64,000 nt of DNA from Prosapia bicincta (Eukaryota > Arthropoda > Insecta > Hemiptera > Cercopidae). The stretch spans positions 65,222,898 through 65,286,897 of the forward strand of contig JBAIZL010000006.1 of NCBI GenBank assembly GCA_036971475.1, given 5' to 3'. The position numbers and the translations under genes are program-made. Position 1 is the stretch's first letter, and every line of letters starts with the position of its first letter. Under the pieces are notes generated by a model. It had not been told where the DNA came from, did no database searches, and worked only from the letters and a program-made list of their open reading frames with translations. Below, piece after piece: positions 14,691-26,400 of the stretch.

Positions 14691-15771
14691 ACGTTTAACT
14701 GTTTTGGAGCATCTCTTGGGCAACAACGCTAGGCAAACACTGAATCAGCGAATCCCCGACCACTCTAAATGTCAACTAAATAATTTATCATCTTTTAATG
14801 TTTCGAGAGCTGTACGTTTACTATTAGATTAAACATAATGTTTATAGTAAATACAGCGATAGGATCACAATAATGTAATTTAAATCATTCGCTACTATTA
14901 TATTTCACGTATATCACAAGACTTAACTAGGCGACATTAAAGAAAATATTAATATTTTCAAATACAAGAAGTATTACAAACTAGTTTTTTCCTGTTTTTC
15001 CTGCAATTCTTTGTGTTTTAAACAAATTTGCTTTTTTGTTCTAGGTGGGAATTGAATACTGTACAGTCATCTATTTTGTGGGTAAATATTATAGACTATT
15101 TTAATTATCTTAATCTACTTCTGTGTATACTTTGGTTTGTATTTGAAACTTAATTTAACGCGATATATTTATTCGCACGTTTTTATGCATTTCCATTATG
15201 TATATGTATAAACTAAATAAAGATTTAATACAGATTTGTTTTTGAGGAGTAGGGGGGTTGTAACTGTTGATTACTAGTCTAAAGTTTGTCAGTTACACCT
15301 CAAATATTTTCCTGGATTTCTTCAACGATTTATGTGTAATGAGTATCTAAAATCAATATTAAAATTATATTTGAGCTGTATTTTAATTCAGGGGATTATT
15401 TAAAAAAATGTACATGGGTCATAGTAATAATCAGAAAATACTGACACGCGTTTCATTCCCACATCATTAACACCAGTGACACTCCTATATATTCATAATA
15501 ATCAACTCTAAGCTATAAGGTTGCCAAAGCTGAGTCAGTAGATTCCCCAACTTTACTTGTTAGCAATACAGCTAGACCAGCATCGTCTCTTGCTATGGCT
15601 CGGGAATTATAACGCGAATGGCCTGATCTGAAATCCAGAACTCGACATTCTTTTTCTAACATTATACGCTTCGTTAGGAGCAGAGTTTCTCAATACAATG
15701 CATATAAAATGAACCAAAAACATGTCCTGAAGCTATATTGACAATTATTGTTGGCTATTGTCACGGTAGGT
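14691..15771. other. AT-rich DNA downstream of the PLE, nothing recognised
   Basis: The first part may still belong to the PLE 3' region, but I could not find a hammerhead core here. No open frame, tandem repeat or RNA gene is apparent. Confidence 0.5.
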
Positions 15772-15975
15772 TAATTTTATATACCAAGAAGTATCCAGTC
15801 AGGATAGATTTGGTTGTAATTTTATACGTTTAACCAGATATTCACATTTAAGGCTAGAATAGAGATCACGTGACGAAATATTAATCTGCGGAAGTAGACG
15901 TTTAATTAGGCAATGCTGTATAACATTAAAACCAAATATCCTGACTGGACACTTTACAGGTATATTTTAATATAG
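15772..15975. mobile_element. MITE-like inverted-repeat element
   Basis: The left arm (15772-15827) contains tccagtcaggata followed by tttggttgtaattttatac. The reverse complement of the right arm (15915-15975) gives tccagtcaggata then tttggttttaatgttatac, so the arms pair over roughly 55 bp with mismatches. A further inverted partial copy of the arm lies at about 15985-16020 (ataaaattacaacaaaatct). There is no coding capacity between the arms. The family is not identified and target-site duplications are not clear. Confidence 0.55.
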
Positions 15976-16602
15976 GTATATAGTATTGTATAAAATTACA
16001 ACAAAATCTATCGTAACAAGATACGTTATAGGTAGGATTATATTTATATATATGTATACGTAGTACGGCGTGGACGTTGATATGCAGACGTAGTATTTCT
16101 TATTATTCCACAATAAACGTTTTACTCAACTTTAATTTGATACAAATTTTATTTATTTTCTTGAGCGAGAGTTTTTATTATTTTTTTCGTATCCCTGATG
16201 ACATTCTGCGTCGCCCGGCATAATTTCCCCCTTATTGAGCACGTTGGAACGGGAAATAAATACCTGATATTTTACGTGTACAATATTAGGGTCCCTGGTT
16301 ATCACACTGGCCTATTTCTATTTAGAAGTTCCATTAGGGCACCACCCACTGGCCTTGGAAACTCCCTTAACGGTAGGAAAATAAACTATACTTTGATATA
16401 TTCATTGGGATTTAATTTCAGTAAATTAAACTTGACCAAAATACAAATACAAATTAAATTAATACAAATATTCGTAAATCCCGTAAAAAGGATGGGTACT
16501 CGGCTAGTGTATTTTCTGGTTTTATACATACACAATTTAATGACACTCTCATAAATTTATTGAAAGGTCTTGTTTTTGAAAGTGACATTAAAAGGTCATT
16601 TA

Positions 16603-16604
<2 letters not shown>
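15976..16604. other. AT-rich DNA with an unrecognised open frame
   Basis: A plus-strand open frame of 118 codons occupies 16198-16554. Its product has no motif I know, there is no codon periodicity that I can judge by eye, and no recognisable exon context. I treat it as probably chance. A short extra copy of the 15772-15975 repeat arm lies at 15985-16020. Confidence 0.4.

Positions 16605-16653
<49 letters not shown>
16605..16653. repeat. (TA)n microsatellite
   Basis: Pure TA tract directly upstream of a plus-strand hammerhead motif. It occupies the place that, in the complete inverted-repeat copies, marks the outer end of the minus-strand arm. Confidence 0.92.
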
Positions 16654-16657
<4 letters not shown>

Positions 16658-16659
16658 TA

Positions 16660-16722
16660 GATAATTATTTTTCTGAAGATGCTGGTACTATTTTATCGGC
16701 GAAAAGCTTTGAATAAATATAT
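16660..16722 (+). ncRNA. Hammerhead ribozyme motif, minimal PLE type (AGCU stem III)
   Basis: CTGAAGA at 16673-16679, stem II GCTGG (16681-16685) pairing with TCGGC (16696-16700) using wobble pairs, GAAA at 16701-16704, palindromic AGCT at 16705-16708, TT, then GAAT. All conserved core nucleotides of a hammerhead (CUGANGA, GAAA, UH) are present. Stem I is weak (U-rich strand against GAAUAAA). A four-base palindromic stem III is known to make such minimal ribozymes work as dimers. It is followed at 16799 by an AT tract, as in the other copies. Confidence 0.65.
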
Positions 16723-16794
16723 TCATTAAAAGTATTCTTGTTTTTGAAATATTTTTAATTTATTAAATATATTACAAGAAAACATATCACCACA

Positions 16795-16798
<4 letters not shown>

Positions 16799-16853
<55 letters not shown>
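16799..16853. repeat. (AT)n microsatellite between two hammerhead elements
   Basis: Pure AT tract. It is 3' of the plus-strand hammerhead at 16660 and also 3' of the minus-strand hammerhead at 16898, so it is shared by two adjoining elements. Confidence 0.92.
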
Positions 16854-16856
<3 letters not shown>

Positions 16857-16897
16857 AGTAAAAATATTTCAATTACAAGATTAGTTTTAATTATACA

Positions 16898-16955
16898 GTA
16901 TTCAAGCTTTTCGCCGATAAAATAACTATTAGCAACATCAAGAAAACAAAGACAT
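16898..16955 (-). ncRNA. Hammerhead motif with broken core (left arm)
   Basis: On the minus strand GAAA and the AGCU palindrome are intact, but the expected CCTGAAGATG has become CTTGATG through a small deletion and a substitution. The CUGANGA core is lost, so self-cleavage is not expected. Confidence 0.55.
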
Positions 16956-17016
16956 CATTATTTTTCCTGAAGATGTTAATACTTATTTTATCGGCGAAAA
17001 GCTTTGAATAATTTAT
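16956..17016 (+). ncRNA. Hammerhead ribozyme motif, minimal PLE type (AGCU stem III)
   Basis: CTGAAGA at 16967-16973, stem II strands GTTAAT and ATCGGC (one mismatch, two wobbles), GAAA at 16996-16999, AGCT, TT, then GAATAA at 17006. Stem I can form from tttttc before the core and GAATAA after it. The core is complete; activity would depend on dimerisation through AGCU. Confidence 0.65.
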
Positions 17017-17047
17017 AATTGAAACTATTCTCATATTTGAAGTATTC

Positions 17048-18307
17048 ATGAGCTATATTGGAAGAAAACGTATCACTAAATTTAATTCATAGCCTGTATG
17101 ACTTTTTATAATAAATGAAAAGACAAGAAGTAGCATAATATTATTTGCTATTTAGTTCAATTTTAATTATACAAAATTATCTTCTACTCATAAATGACAA
17201 TATCGATAAATAATTTTAAAATAAATCTTTGAAATTATATTCGTCATCAGAATATACTATATTGTCAATGTTTCGAATCACGTAATAACACTAGTTATGC
17301 CTATATAATTTTGTTGTGTAGTTGTGTATGTTATTATAATTATTTTGATGACAAACACTGTTTCAAGTACAGGCATGTATTTTAAAATTATCTATATATT
17401 TTATAATTTATATATTGTGTCTATTATATTCTTTTATATTTGTTAATAACTAATTAGTATTTTATTAACTTATTTGTGCTAATAATTACGTAATTTATTA
17501 TGGATTCTAAGCCTGAAGATAGTGGGTAAATAGTAGTAGAATCGATGCCAGCTTAAAATTGAGTAGGGTGGCACTAGACTCACGTTTAAACAGTGTTTTT
17601 GTTACATATTATAATGTTTTTTAGTGTACACACAAATTATGTTAAGTCTCTAGATGCCGAACGTGTTAAATGATTAAACGTTTGCAGAAACCTACACAAA
17701 TTTTATTTTTAAGAAAATTACAATTTATTTCCGGCATTAAAGTTTTCCCCTATTTTATACTGCGTCGGTGGTACAAATTTAATTTTATGTCAGTTCGTTT
17801 CAAACACAATACACCATGTCTGCAGCGAAACATTTTACCGATACTTTGACTGGTTTCGGTTCGGTAATAAGTAAACCCCTCGAGAAATAACATATATTTA
17901 CTTCTGGCACTTAACCGCTCTCTGTACTAGCTTTCTGTACTAACTTTACAATAATTTCTTACCAATTGATTGTTGTTGACAATTTCTATATTAAAATTTA
18001 TTATATTTGCTTTATTTATGGTAGATACAAGTTTAAACTGAAACGTTATTGCATCGTTATTTTCATAATTCCAGTTTATCACGTTTGCCCTAGTTAAAAA
18101 ACCATTTTGAATTATGGTGTAAATTTACATGATATCTATAAATAAAGTTGTTTACATAATAACTAATACAATTACGCTGTGACACCTTCAAGAATTCTTT
18201 AAATATTCAGTTAGTTTTGTAAAATCAGTATGTTTTAAATTGGATGCTAATTAACTAACTGTAATAATGATAAATATATAACAACAACCCTTGCTACAAA
18301 TATTTAA
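17048..18307. other. AT-rich DNA, nothing firmly recognised
   Basis: No gene recognised. On the minus strand around 17225-17262 there is CTGATGA followed by GAAT/ATTTC that could be a stem II, but GAAA is not in place. At best it is an eroded hammerhead. Confidence 0.45.
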
Positions 18308-18360
18308 ACACTCTTGATGTACATTTCGCCAACACAGTTAACATCATCAGAAGGTTACAA
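18306..18360 (-). ncRNA. Hammerhead ribozyme motif, UGUACA stem III
   Basis: On the minus strand: CTGATGA (complement of 18344-18350), stem II GUUAAC pairing with GUUGGC (six pairs, two G-U) closed by UGU, GAAA (complement of 18324-18327), palindromic UGUACA (18318-18323), UC, then AAG pairing with CUU on the other side of stem I. Every core base is present. Stem I is short (three good pairs). It shares the UGUACA stem III with the pair at 42707-42984 but differs in stem II. It lies about 60 bp to the left of the 80-bp satellite. Confidence 0.7.
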
Positions 18361-18420
18361 ACATATTGGTAATTTAACTTACTGTAGTTTTAAAGATTTA
18401 AGAAACAATACGCGTAAAAA

Positions 18421-21400
18421 TATCTTTTAGGAGGGGCAAGTGAAGGTTATTGATAATAATGTAGACTTTAACGAACTGCATAGAAATCAATGTGTGTGAA
18501 ATAGATTTTCAAGGGCAAGTGAAGATATTTGATAATAATGTAGATTTGAATGAACTGCATGAAAATAAATGTGTATGAGGTAGATTTTGGAGGAGAAAGT
18601 GAAGATATTTGATAATAATGTAGACTTTAACGAACTGCATAAAAATCAATAAATGTGTGTGATTGATTTTGGAGGGCAAGTGAAGATATTTGATAATAAT
18701 ATAGACTTTAACGAACTGCATAAAAATTAATGTGTGTGAGATAGATTTTGTAGGAGAAAGTGAAGATATTTGATAATAATATAGACTTTAACGAACTGCA
18801 TAAAAATCAATGTGTGTGAGATAGATTTTAGAGGGGCAAGTGAAGATATTTGATAATAATGTAGACTTTAACGAACTTCATAAAAATAAATGTGTGTGAG
18901 ATGTGTGAGATAGATTTTGTAGGAGCAAGTGAAGATATTTGATAATAATATAGACTTTAACGAACTGCATAAATATCAATGTGTGTGAGATAGATTTTCG
19001 ATTGGCAAGTGAAGATATTTGATAATAATGTAGTATTTAACGAACTGCATAAAAGTCAATGTGTGTGAGGTATATTTGGGAGTTGCAAGTGAAGGGGGTT
19101 GATAAAAATGTAGACTTTAACGAACAACACCAAAATCAATACGGGTAGCGTATCTTTTAGGAGGTGCAACTGAAGATTATGTATAGTAATGTAGACTTTA
19201 ACGAACTACCCCAAAATCAATGCGTTTAAAATATATTTAGGAGGTGCAAGTGAAGGTTATTGATAATTTTTTATTGATAAAATCAGTGCGTGTAGCGTAT
19301 CTTTCAGGAGGTGCAACTGAAGATTATGTATAGTAATGTAGACTTTAACTAACTGCCCCAAAATCAATGCGTTTAAAATATATTTAGGAGGTGCAAGTGA
19401 AGGTTATTGATAATATTTTACATTTAATCGAAATGCACCAAAATCAGTGCGTGTAACATATCTTTTAGGACGAGTAACTTAAGATTATTAATAATACTGT
19501 GCTTTAACGAACTGCACAATGTGTGTAATACATATTTTAGGAGGTGCAAGTGAAGTTTATTAAGAATAATGTAGAACTTTACGAAATGCCCAAAAATCGA
19601 TGCATGTAACATATCTTTTAGATCAAGCAACTTGAGATTATTATTAATACTGTACTTTAAAGATTTGCACCATGTGTGTAACATATACTTTAGGAGGTGC
19701 AAAAGATTATTGATAATAGTGTAGACTTTAACGAACTGCACCAAAATCAATGTGTTTAAAATAGATTTAGGAGGTGCAAGTGATGGTTTTTGATAATAAT
19801 GTAGACTTTAACGAACTGCACCAAAATCAATGTGTTTAAAATAGATTTAGGAGGTGCAAGTGATGGTTTTTGATAATAATGTAGACTTTAACGAACTGCA
19901 CCAAAATCAATGTGTTTAAAATAGATTTAGGAGGTGCAAGTGATAGTTTTTGATAATAATGTAGACTTTAACGAAATGCACCAAAATCAATGTGTTTAAA
20001 ATAGATTTAGGAGGTGCAAGTGATGGTTTTTGATAATAATGTAGACTTTAACGAACTGCACCAAAATCAATGTGTTTAAAATAGATTTAGGAGGTGCAAG
20101 TGATGGTTTTTGATAATAATGTAGACTTTAACGAACTGCACCAAAATCAATGTGTTTAAAATAGATTTAGGAGGTGCAAGTGATAGTTTTTGATAGTAAT
20201 GTAGACTTTAACGAAATGCACCAAAATCAATGTGTTTAAAATAGATTTAGGAGGTGCAAGTGATGGTTTTTGATAATAATGTAGACTTTAACGAACTGCA
20301 CCAAAATCAATGTGTTTAAAATAGATTTAGGAGGTGCAAGTGATAGTTGTTGATAATAATGTAGACTTTAACGAACTGCACCAAAATCAATGTGTTTAAA
20401 ATAGATTTAGGAGGTGCAAGTGATGGTTTTTGATAATAATGTAGACTTTAACGAACTGCACCAAAATCAATGTGTTTAAAATAGATTTAGGAGGTGCAAG
20501 TGATGGTTTTTGATAATAATGTAGACTTTAACGAACTGCACCAAAATCAATGTGTTTAAAATAGATTTAGGAGGTGCAAGTGATAGTTGTTGATAATAAT
20601 GTAGACTTTAACGAACTGCACCAAAATCAATGTGTTTAAAATAGATTTAGGAGGTGCAAGTGATGGTTTTTGATAATAATGTAGACTTTAACGAACTGCA
20701 CCAAAATCAATGTGTTTAAAATAGATTTAGGAGGTGCAAGTGATGGTTTTTGATAATAATGTAGACTTTAACGAAATGCACCAAAATCAATGTGTTTAAA
20801 ATAGATTTAGGAGGTGCAAGTGATAGTTTTTGATAATAATGTAGACTTTAACGAAATGCACCAAAATCAATGTGTTTAAAATAGATTTAGGAGGTGCAAG
20901 TGATGGTTTTTGATAATAATGTAGACTTTAACGAACTGCACCAAAATCAATGTGTTTAAAATAGATTTAGGAGGTGCAAGTGATGGTTTTTGATAATAAT
21001 GTAGACTTTAACGAACTGCAATAAAAAATCAATGTGTTTAAAATAGATTTAGGAGGTGCAAGTGATGGTTTTTGATAATAATGTAGACTTTAACGAACTG
21101 CACCAAAATCAATGTGTTTAAAATAGATTTAGGAGGTGCAAGTGATAGTTGTTGATAATAATGTAGACTTTAACGAACTGCACCAAAATCAATGTGTTTA
21201 AAATAGATTTAGGAGGTGCAAGTGATGGTTTTTGATAATAATGTAGACTTTAACGAACTGCACCAAAATCAATGTGTTTAAAATAGATTTAGGAGGTGCA
21301 AGTGATGGTTTTTGATAATAATGTAGACTTTAACGAACTGCACCAAAATCAATGTGTTTAAAATAGATTTAGGAGGTGCAAGTGATGGTTTTTGATAATA

Positions 21401-21657
21401 ATGTAGACTTTAACGAACTGCAACAAAATCAATGTGTTTAAAATAGATTTAGGAGGTGCAAGTGATAGTTTTTTATAATAATGTAGACTTTAACGAACTG
21501 CACCAAAATCAATGTGTTTAAAATAGATTTAGGAGGTGCAAGTGATGGTTTTTGATAATAATGTAGACTTTAACGAACTGCACCAAAATCAATGTGTTTA
21601 AAATAGATTTAGGAGGTGCAAGTGATGGTTTTTGATAATAATGTAGACTTTAACGAA
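18421..21657. repeat. 80-bp satellite array (about 40 copies)
   Basis: The anchors gtagactttaacgaactgca and aggaggtgcaagtgat recur every 80 bp. Copies from 18421 to about 19740 are divergent (about 75-95 bp, many substitutions and indels). Copies from about 19740 to 21657 are nearly identical, the usual picture of a homogenised core with an older edge. Marker variants (tgatagttgt; tgatagtttt with acgaaatgca) recur at 240-bp or 320-bp steps (19941, 20181; 20341, 20581; 20821, 21143, 21463), so multimers of three or four were the unit of spread. The monomer carries stops in the frames I checked and has no recognised protein similarity. Confidence 0.97.
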
Positions 21658-23202
21658 CTAAATTACAAGCCTTTATAATAATCTCGATGTTTCAGTCATG
21701 TACAGAAACGCTCAAGGGTCATTTTCAAGAGGAATAGGTAAGTACGTGTATAAGAAAGTTACAAAAGAAAAAGGCAACATATTACCTATATGTATCAAGT
21801 GTTTTAACCCTTCAGGCTTTGTGCCCCATTTCTACTAGATCTGAGGTCACTATTTTATTATCGTATCCATTTAATACAAAAACACAGCAAGAATATGTAT
21901 TAACTGACAGATAATTTTATACACACTTAGTATTAGTACACACACGTTTATTGTAAACGTAATAATATTAGTATTAAGTACTTCTGTCCCAATAGAAAAC
22001 AAATCCCCATCCAACAGTTTTTGATATATCCTCCTCTAAAATACTTGAAAATTTCAATACAACTAAAAACCTGCTTTGCAACATGAGTATTGAACACAGA
22101 ATCAGTATAAAACTAGCTAAAACTTAATTTTTATTATTAGTTTTTTGTCATTTTAAGACGATCACCTACTATAGCTACTATTGTTTACTTTGGATAAAAA
22201 ATGATTCTACAGGTAGGATGATGATATCGAGATACTGATCGTCAGGTATAACGTAAACGATTAAATACGCAGGAAGCGAAAACAGATGAAAATGGGAACT
22301 GCAGGAGAGGAAACTGTAAGACAGGCACGTCAGGTTTTCTCAATGCCTCCCCTTCACACAAATCACATAAAGTCGTTCTACGAATCTCAGGGTCACAGAT
22401 CAGTCTAGACTTGATCATTTTCAAGATACAGAAAAGATATTGTCACATCGTATGTGAAATATCATGAACCTGAAGTAGACTTACTCTATGCAGAGGTGCC
22501 TGGCCGTACACCCCTTTATTTTAAAGGAAAAGGAAGGGTATATGTAATTAGATAGGTCTAACGAAAGTTCATAATGATTTCTTGGCATCGCGTGGGAAAG
22601 GTCGAGTATCAGGGTAAGATAACAATCTTACTATGTAAATTAATCGTGGTTTCTTTAGACGGAAATTGTTAGTGAATAAAGCAAACACTTGAGTCATTAA
22701 AAATAATCAAAATAATTTTTGTTTACAATAACCTTTTAAAATTTGTGCTTCTAAATGAATGTAGCACGGGAATGGTTAAAATAACAATTCTGTGAGCAGA
22801 TTTGCCTAAAGAAAGTAATTGCTTTGATTAAATTACTTATAGGTTTCACCGAAAGAATATATTAATAGTTTTTACATTAGAAGCATTTATTTAGTAGGAC
22901 TAAACGATGCATTATTAAATGTGAAGGAAGAAATAGAAGAAGAGTAATTGGAAATAAAACGATTCACTCCAAACCATTAACAAAATAAATATAAATACTA
23001 GGTAGAAAAAGAAATAGGTAACCTAACCTAGTCTAACCTGACATTCTTATTCCATATTATTACTAAAATCGTTTAATAATTTGATCAAATCGCTTAGCTC
23101 ATTTAGGAAAATCAACCCATATTGTCGTTATTTTAAATGACCTTTGTGAAACGTTAGTTTACCTTTGTGATATATAATGAAAACTCCATTCCTATGCCCC
23201 TT

Positions 23203-23205
<3 letters not shown>
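21658..23205. other. Unassigned DNA
   Basis: No gene recognised. A minus-strand open frame of 60 codons (22242-22424) has no motif I know. The stretch near 23018-23042 contains short runs of AACCT-like units, too few to call telomeric. Confidence 0.45.
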
Positions 23206-23238
<33 letters not shown>

Positions 23239-23282
23239 AACAAAAGTCAAAATACAAATACAAGAATTATATTTGAATTTAA

Positions 23283-23330
23283 AATTCAACGCTTTTAGTT
23301 GGCTAACAGTACCAACATCATCAGGAATAT
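23283..23330 (-). ncRNA. Hammerhead motif with one core change (left arm)
   Basis: On the minus strand CTGATGA (23318-23324) and the stem II strands GTTGG/CCAAC are intact, but GAAA has changed to TAAA and the stem III palindrome AGCTTT is changed to AGCGTT. The loss of the invariant G of GAAA should abolish activity. Confidence 0.7.
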
Positions 23331-23357
23331 TAAACAATGATGATTAAACAATTTGTT

Positions 23358-23410
23358 TAATATTCCTGATGATGTTGGTACTGTTAGCCAACGAAAAGCT
23401 TTGAATTGTA
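23358..23410 (+). ncRNA. Hammerhead ribozyme motif, complete core (AGCU stem III)
   Basis: CTGATGA at 23366-23372, stem II GTTGG/CCAAC (five Watson-Crick pairs) with a nine-base loop, GAAA at 23393-23396, palindromic AGCT at 23397-23400, TT, then GAAT at 23403-23406. Stem I is formed by ATTC (23362-23365) with GAAT. This is the textbook minimal type I hammerhead of PLEs: all core bases, perfect short helices, and a stem III so short that a dimer is needed. Confidence 0.85.
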
Positions 23411-23499
23411 AATTCAAATATAATTCTTGTATTTGTATTTTGACTTTTGTTCTTTATTTATACACAATAAAACATATTGCGATATATATATATATATAT

Positions 23500-26400
23500 T
23501 ACAGGCATAAATAATTCCTACTTGTTGTGTTGACTTTAATAAATTATAAAACTGATTGTTAGGAAATAGCTTGATGAAGTAATGTTTGAATGAAAGCAGT
23601 GATTGGATTCATAGCGGGCGTAATATGATGAAGCTGGAATAACTTCAGCCTAATGCAGGAATACCGAGGCAACTCCGCACATTCAAGCCTGCTTAATCTG
23701 TCTCGTCAACTTTGCAAACTCGCTGTAACGAAGTTAGCAACTTTGCAAACACACGTTACGCTTACCGTACACGGACTGAACACGAGTTTGCGAACACGCT
23801 ATGATTACAACACTCCAGGTATAAAACAACTAGAACTGATATAAAACTATAACACTTCAATAAATAGATTAGACACTCTATAGTAAGAATCGTTATAGTA
23901 GTATTCCGTGTAGCAGTAATAAGTGAAGCATTTGTGTTATGAACTCTATTTTACTTCGTCTATATCAAATCTTTAGGAAAACCCTATTTGTTATTTAGGA
24001 ATAATAACTTTAGTTCAAGCTTTTGAAATATAACCTTCATACTCTCTGGTTAGTACAACTATCCAGTTGTGCAACGCTGAAACATTAAGGGTTAACTCTC
24101 CACAATGGTTATAAAATTCCTTAAAATCTTTTATAGATACAAAATATTCAAATGACCTATTTTTAAAATAAATTCATATATATATTTCTTTTAGTTTATA
24201 CTAATTTAAAACGGTTACTTCTTTGATATAGTTTTCCTAAAAAAATAAATTCACAATAACCTAAGAACTAATAATAAATCAGTGTAGACTTGTAGAGAAA
24301 GACTTTAACGTGCATACGTTTATAATACATCGCAGTATAGTTAAGAAACAAAATGTATGAAGAGCGCGTAAGTAGAATGTACATAGCTTCTATCATCGAG
24401 AGAAATCTCTGCAATAGATGATGATGTACTTAACAAACTTTAAAGTAATCTCTCACGCTCAATATTTCTTTTTAGAATTGTAGTTTGTAAATGAAAGTTT
24501 AAAGTATGTAATTTCTACAATTTCCTGGATGGATGGCATCCTGTACATGCACATAAGTTTAATGTTAGTTGAAAACTCTTCATATTTGGAATATAATTCA
24601 AATGAAGACATACCTAGTTCGCTTGGTTTGTATTGGCTTGTAATGCATTTTAATATTCAAAACTCTGCATTGTGGTTATAATTCAGGTTATAAACCCATA
24701 TGAATGCCAATTAGAAAGAAATTTCTGCTTGCACTATTGCAAATATTTGACAGTGTAAAAGTTGATGCATTGCAACTTTGGAATTGAACTAAGAGAACTA
24801 AAATATATATTCCTTAGTGACTAAACGGATTAAGCGGTTTCTTGTAAAAAAAGTTATTGTCTGTAAAATGGTATTTACTAGAAAATTCCCTTACGTGCAT
24901 TTCTAGAGAGTACTTCTGAAATCAATGGTGCATAACGACTGTTAAGTATTTTTTTAAATACATAGGGTTTTTTATATTTTGAAAGAAATTTGACGTAACG
25001 TAAAAGGGTAAAAAACACTCACGTACAGACACCCGACATTATCTCATCATCTCTGCAATCATACACCCATCATCCATTCAACTAAGAAATGTATTCATTT
25101 ACTCGGAATTTATTCAGAGCAATCAAGATTCAACAAGTCAGAGTTAACATATTGATCTTTATAAATTAGAAACAAACCGACTAACAGAGGCAATATTTGG
25201 CTGTCAGATTACATGGAAACCACCAAATGTGTGGCGGGACTCTTGGTGTGATCAAATAATTTTGATTACGAATGAAGCAAATCAAGAAAAAGTAAAGCCA
25301 TTGGTTAAATCAAGATAAAATACCCACTCATGCCAAATTTACCAGGTTTAAGGAAGTAAATGTTCCAGATTGGAGTTATGAGGTGTATATGTAAGGCACC
25401 TGTCGTATTAATGACAGAGAGAAGTTCTAGTGTTGTCTGATGTGTAGTTGACTATAAATGTATTTTATCGTGCCCTTGTACTAAGATGGGTTTGCACAAA
25501 ATTTCTAAATACCGTGAAGAGACAATTAGAACCACACCACTAAACAGCCAGGGGGTATGTTCTCCCACTAAATCAAATTGTTACAATTACTTCAGTTCAA
25601 TTAAGTTAAATACCTCCATCTTGGAAATAATATTTTTACTTACTTGAGGAATATATCTTTGCAGCGCTAAGCTTGGTTTGTACAAGGTAGTTGGTTTTCG
25701 TTGCCTAGCAACCGTTTGGACTTGTTATCGCGTTAGTTACAGTGGATTTATCAAGCACATTTTCTAATTGTATGATTCGAAAATTGTATGACAAAGCAAA
25801 ATTTGCCAGAAAGTGCAAGATGTAAAATTATAGTCAGTATGTTATAGTCTGTCTTATAGATTGGTTGGCTAAATGGGGCTTGGGAGGATAAACCTATACA
25901 GTTCTCAGCTTTTTCTTGACTAAGACACCGGTTTTATAGCATCTCCACTGTAGTTTGTATATAGCTAATCTTCTGGACCGCTCGGTTACTTTCCCGGCCA
26001 ACCTCTGTTAGGTGAATGGTCTAGGAGATAGCCTACATTATACAGAGTGTGGTGGATATCATAGTACGTGTCTTATTAAAGTAAAAGCTGTGAGCTGCTG
26101 CAAGTGACGGGGGATTTGTCATACATCATTAATCAAGAAATCTTTCGGCATTTAAGGATGAGAGAAAGTGTCAAGCTGATGTTAACATATAACCTATAAG
26201 ATGGTTTTAAACTGTTTTCTTGAGTTACAAACTGCATCACGCCAATTTATACGTAATGGTTTGTGGTATCCACTCATAATAAAGCTGCTATATTTGTGTA
26301 TGGATTCATGTAACGCAATGAAACGGTCATTTTATGTAGAGAAACATTTGGCCCCTTAGATTTCTATTTCTATTAAAGTTATATCGAGGTTTCTATATTA

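Larger units (their letters stand above)
16854..17047. mobile_element. Divergent inverted-repeat PLE remnant with two hammerhead motifs
   Basis: The left arm 16856-16947 is the imperfect reverse complement of the right arm 16962-17047: both contain the hammerhead block with cggcgaaaagctt and the flanking attataattgaaa-like sequence. The motif in the left arm points left, toward the AT tract; the one in the right arm points right. No coding sequence lies between them. I read it as two 5'-truncated PLE 3' ends joined head to head. Confidence 0.7.
23206..23499. mobile_element. Divergent inverted-repeat PLE remnant, family A copy 1
   Basis: Architecture: TA tract (23206-23236), left arm (about 23237-23330), short centre around 23331-23355, right arm (about 23356-23460), then a tail ending attgcg and a second TA tract (23482-23499). 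The arms pair almost completely: acaagaattatatttgaatt in the left arm reappears as its complement in the right. Each arm carries a hammerhead motif oriented outward. The same tail sequence (catattgcgatatata) ends the copies at 31331-31514 and 46875-47225, which defines the family. Confidence 0.8.

Noticed and set aside
16198..16554. 118-codon plus-strand open frame
   Set aside because: No recognisable motif, strongly AT-rich neighbourhood, no supporting exon signals; one such frame is expected by chance in 64 kb.
23018..23042. Interstitial telomere repeat (AACCT-like units), also at 52476-52488
   Set aside because: Only two or three imperfect units at each place.
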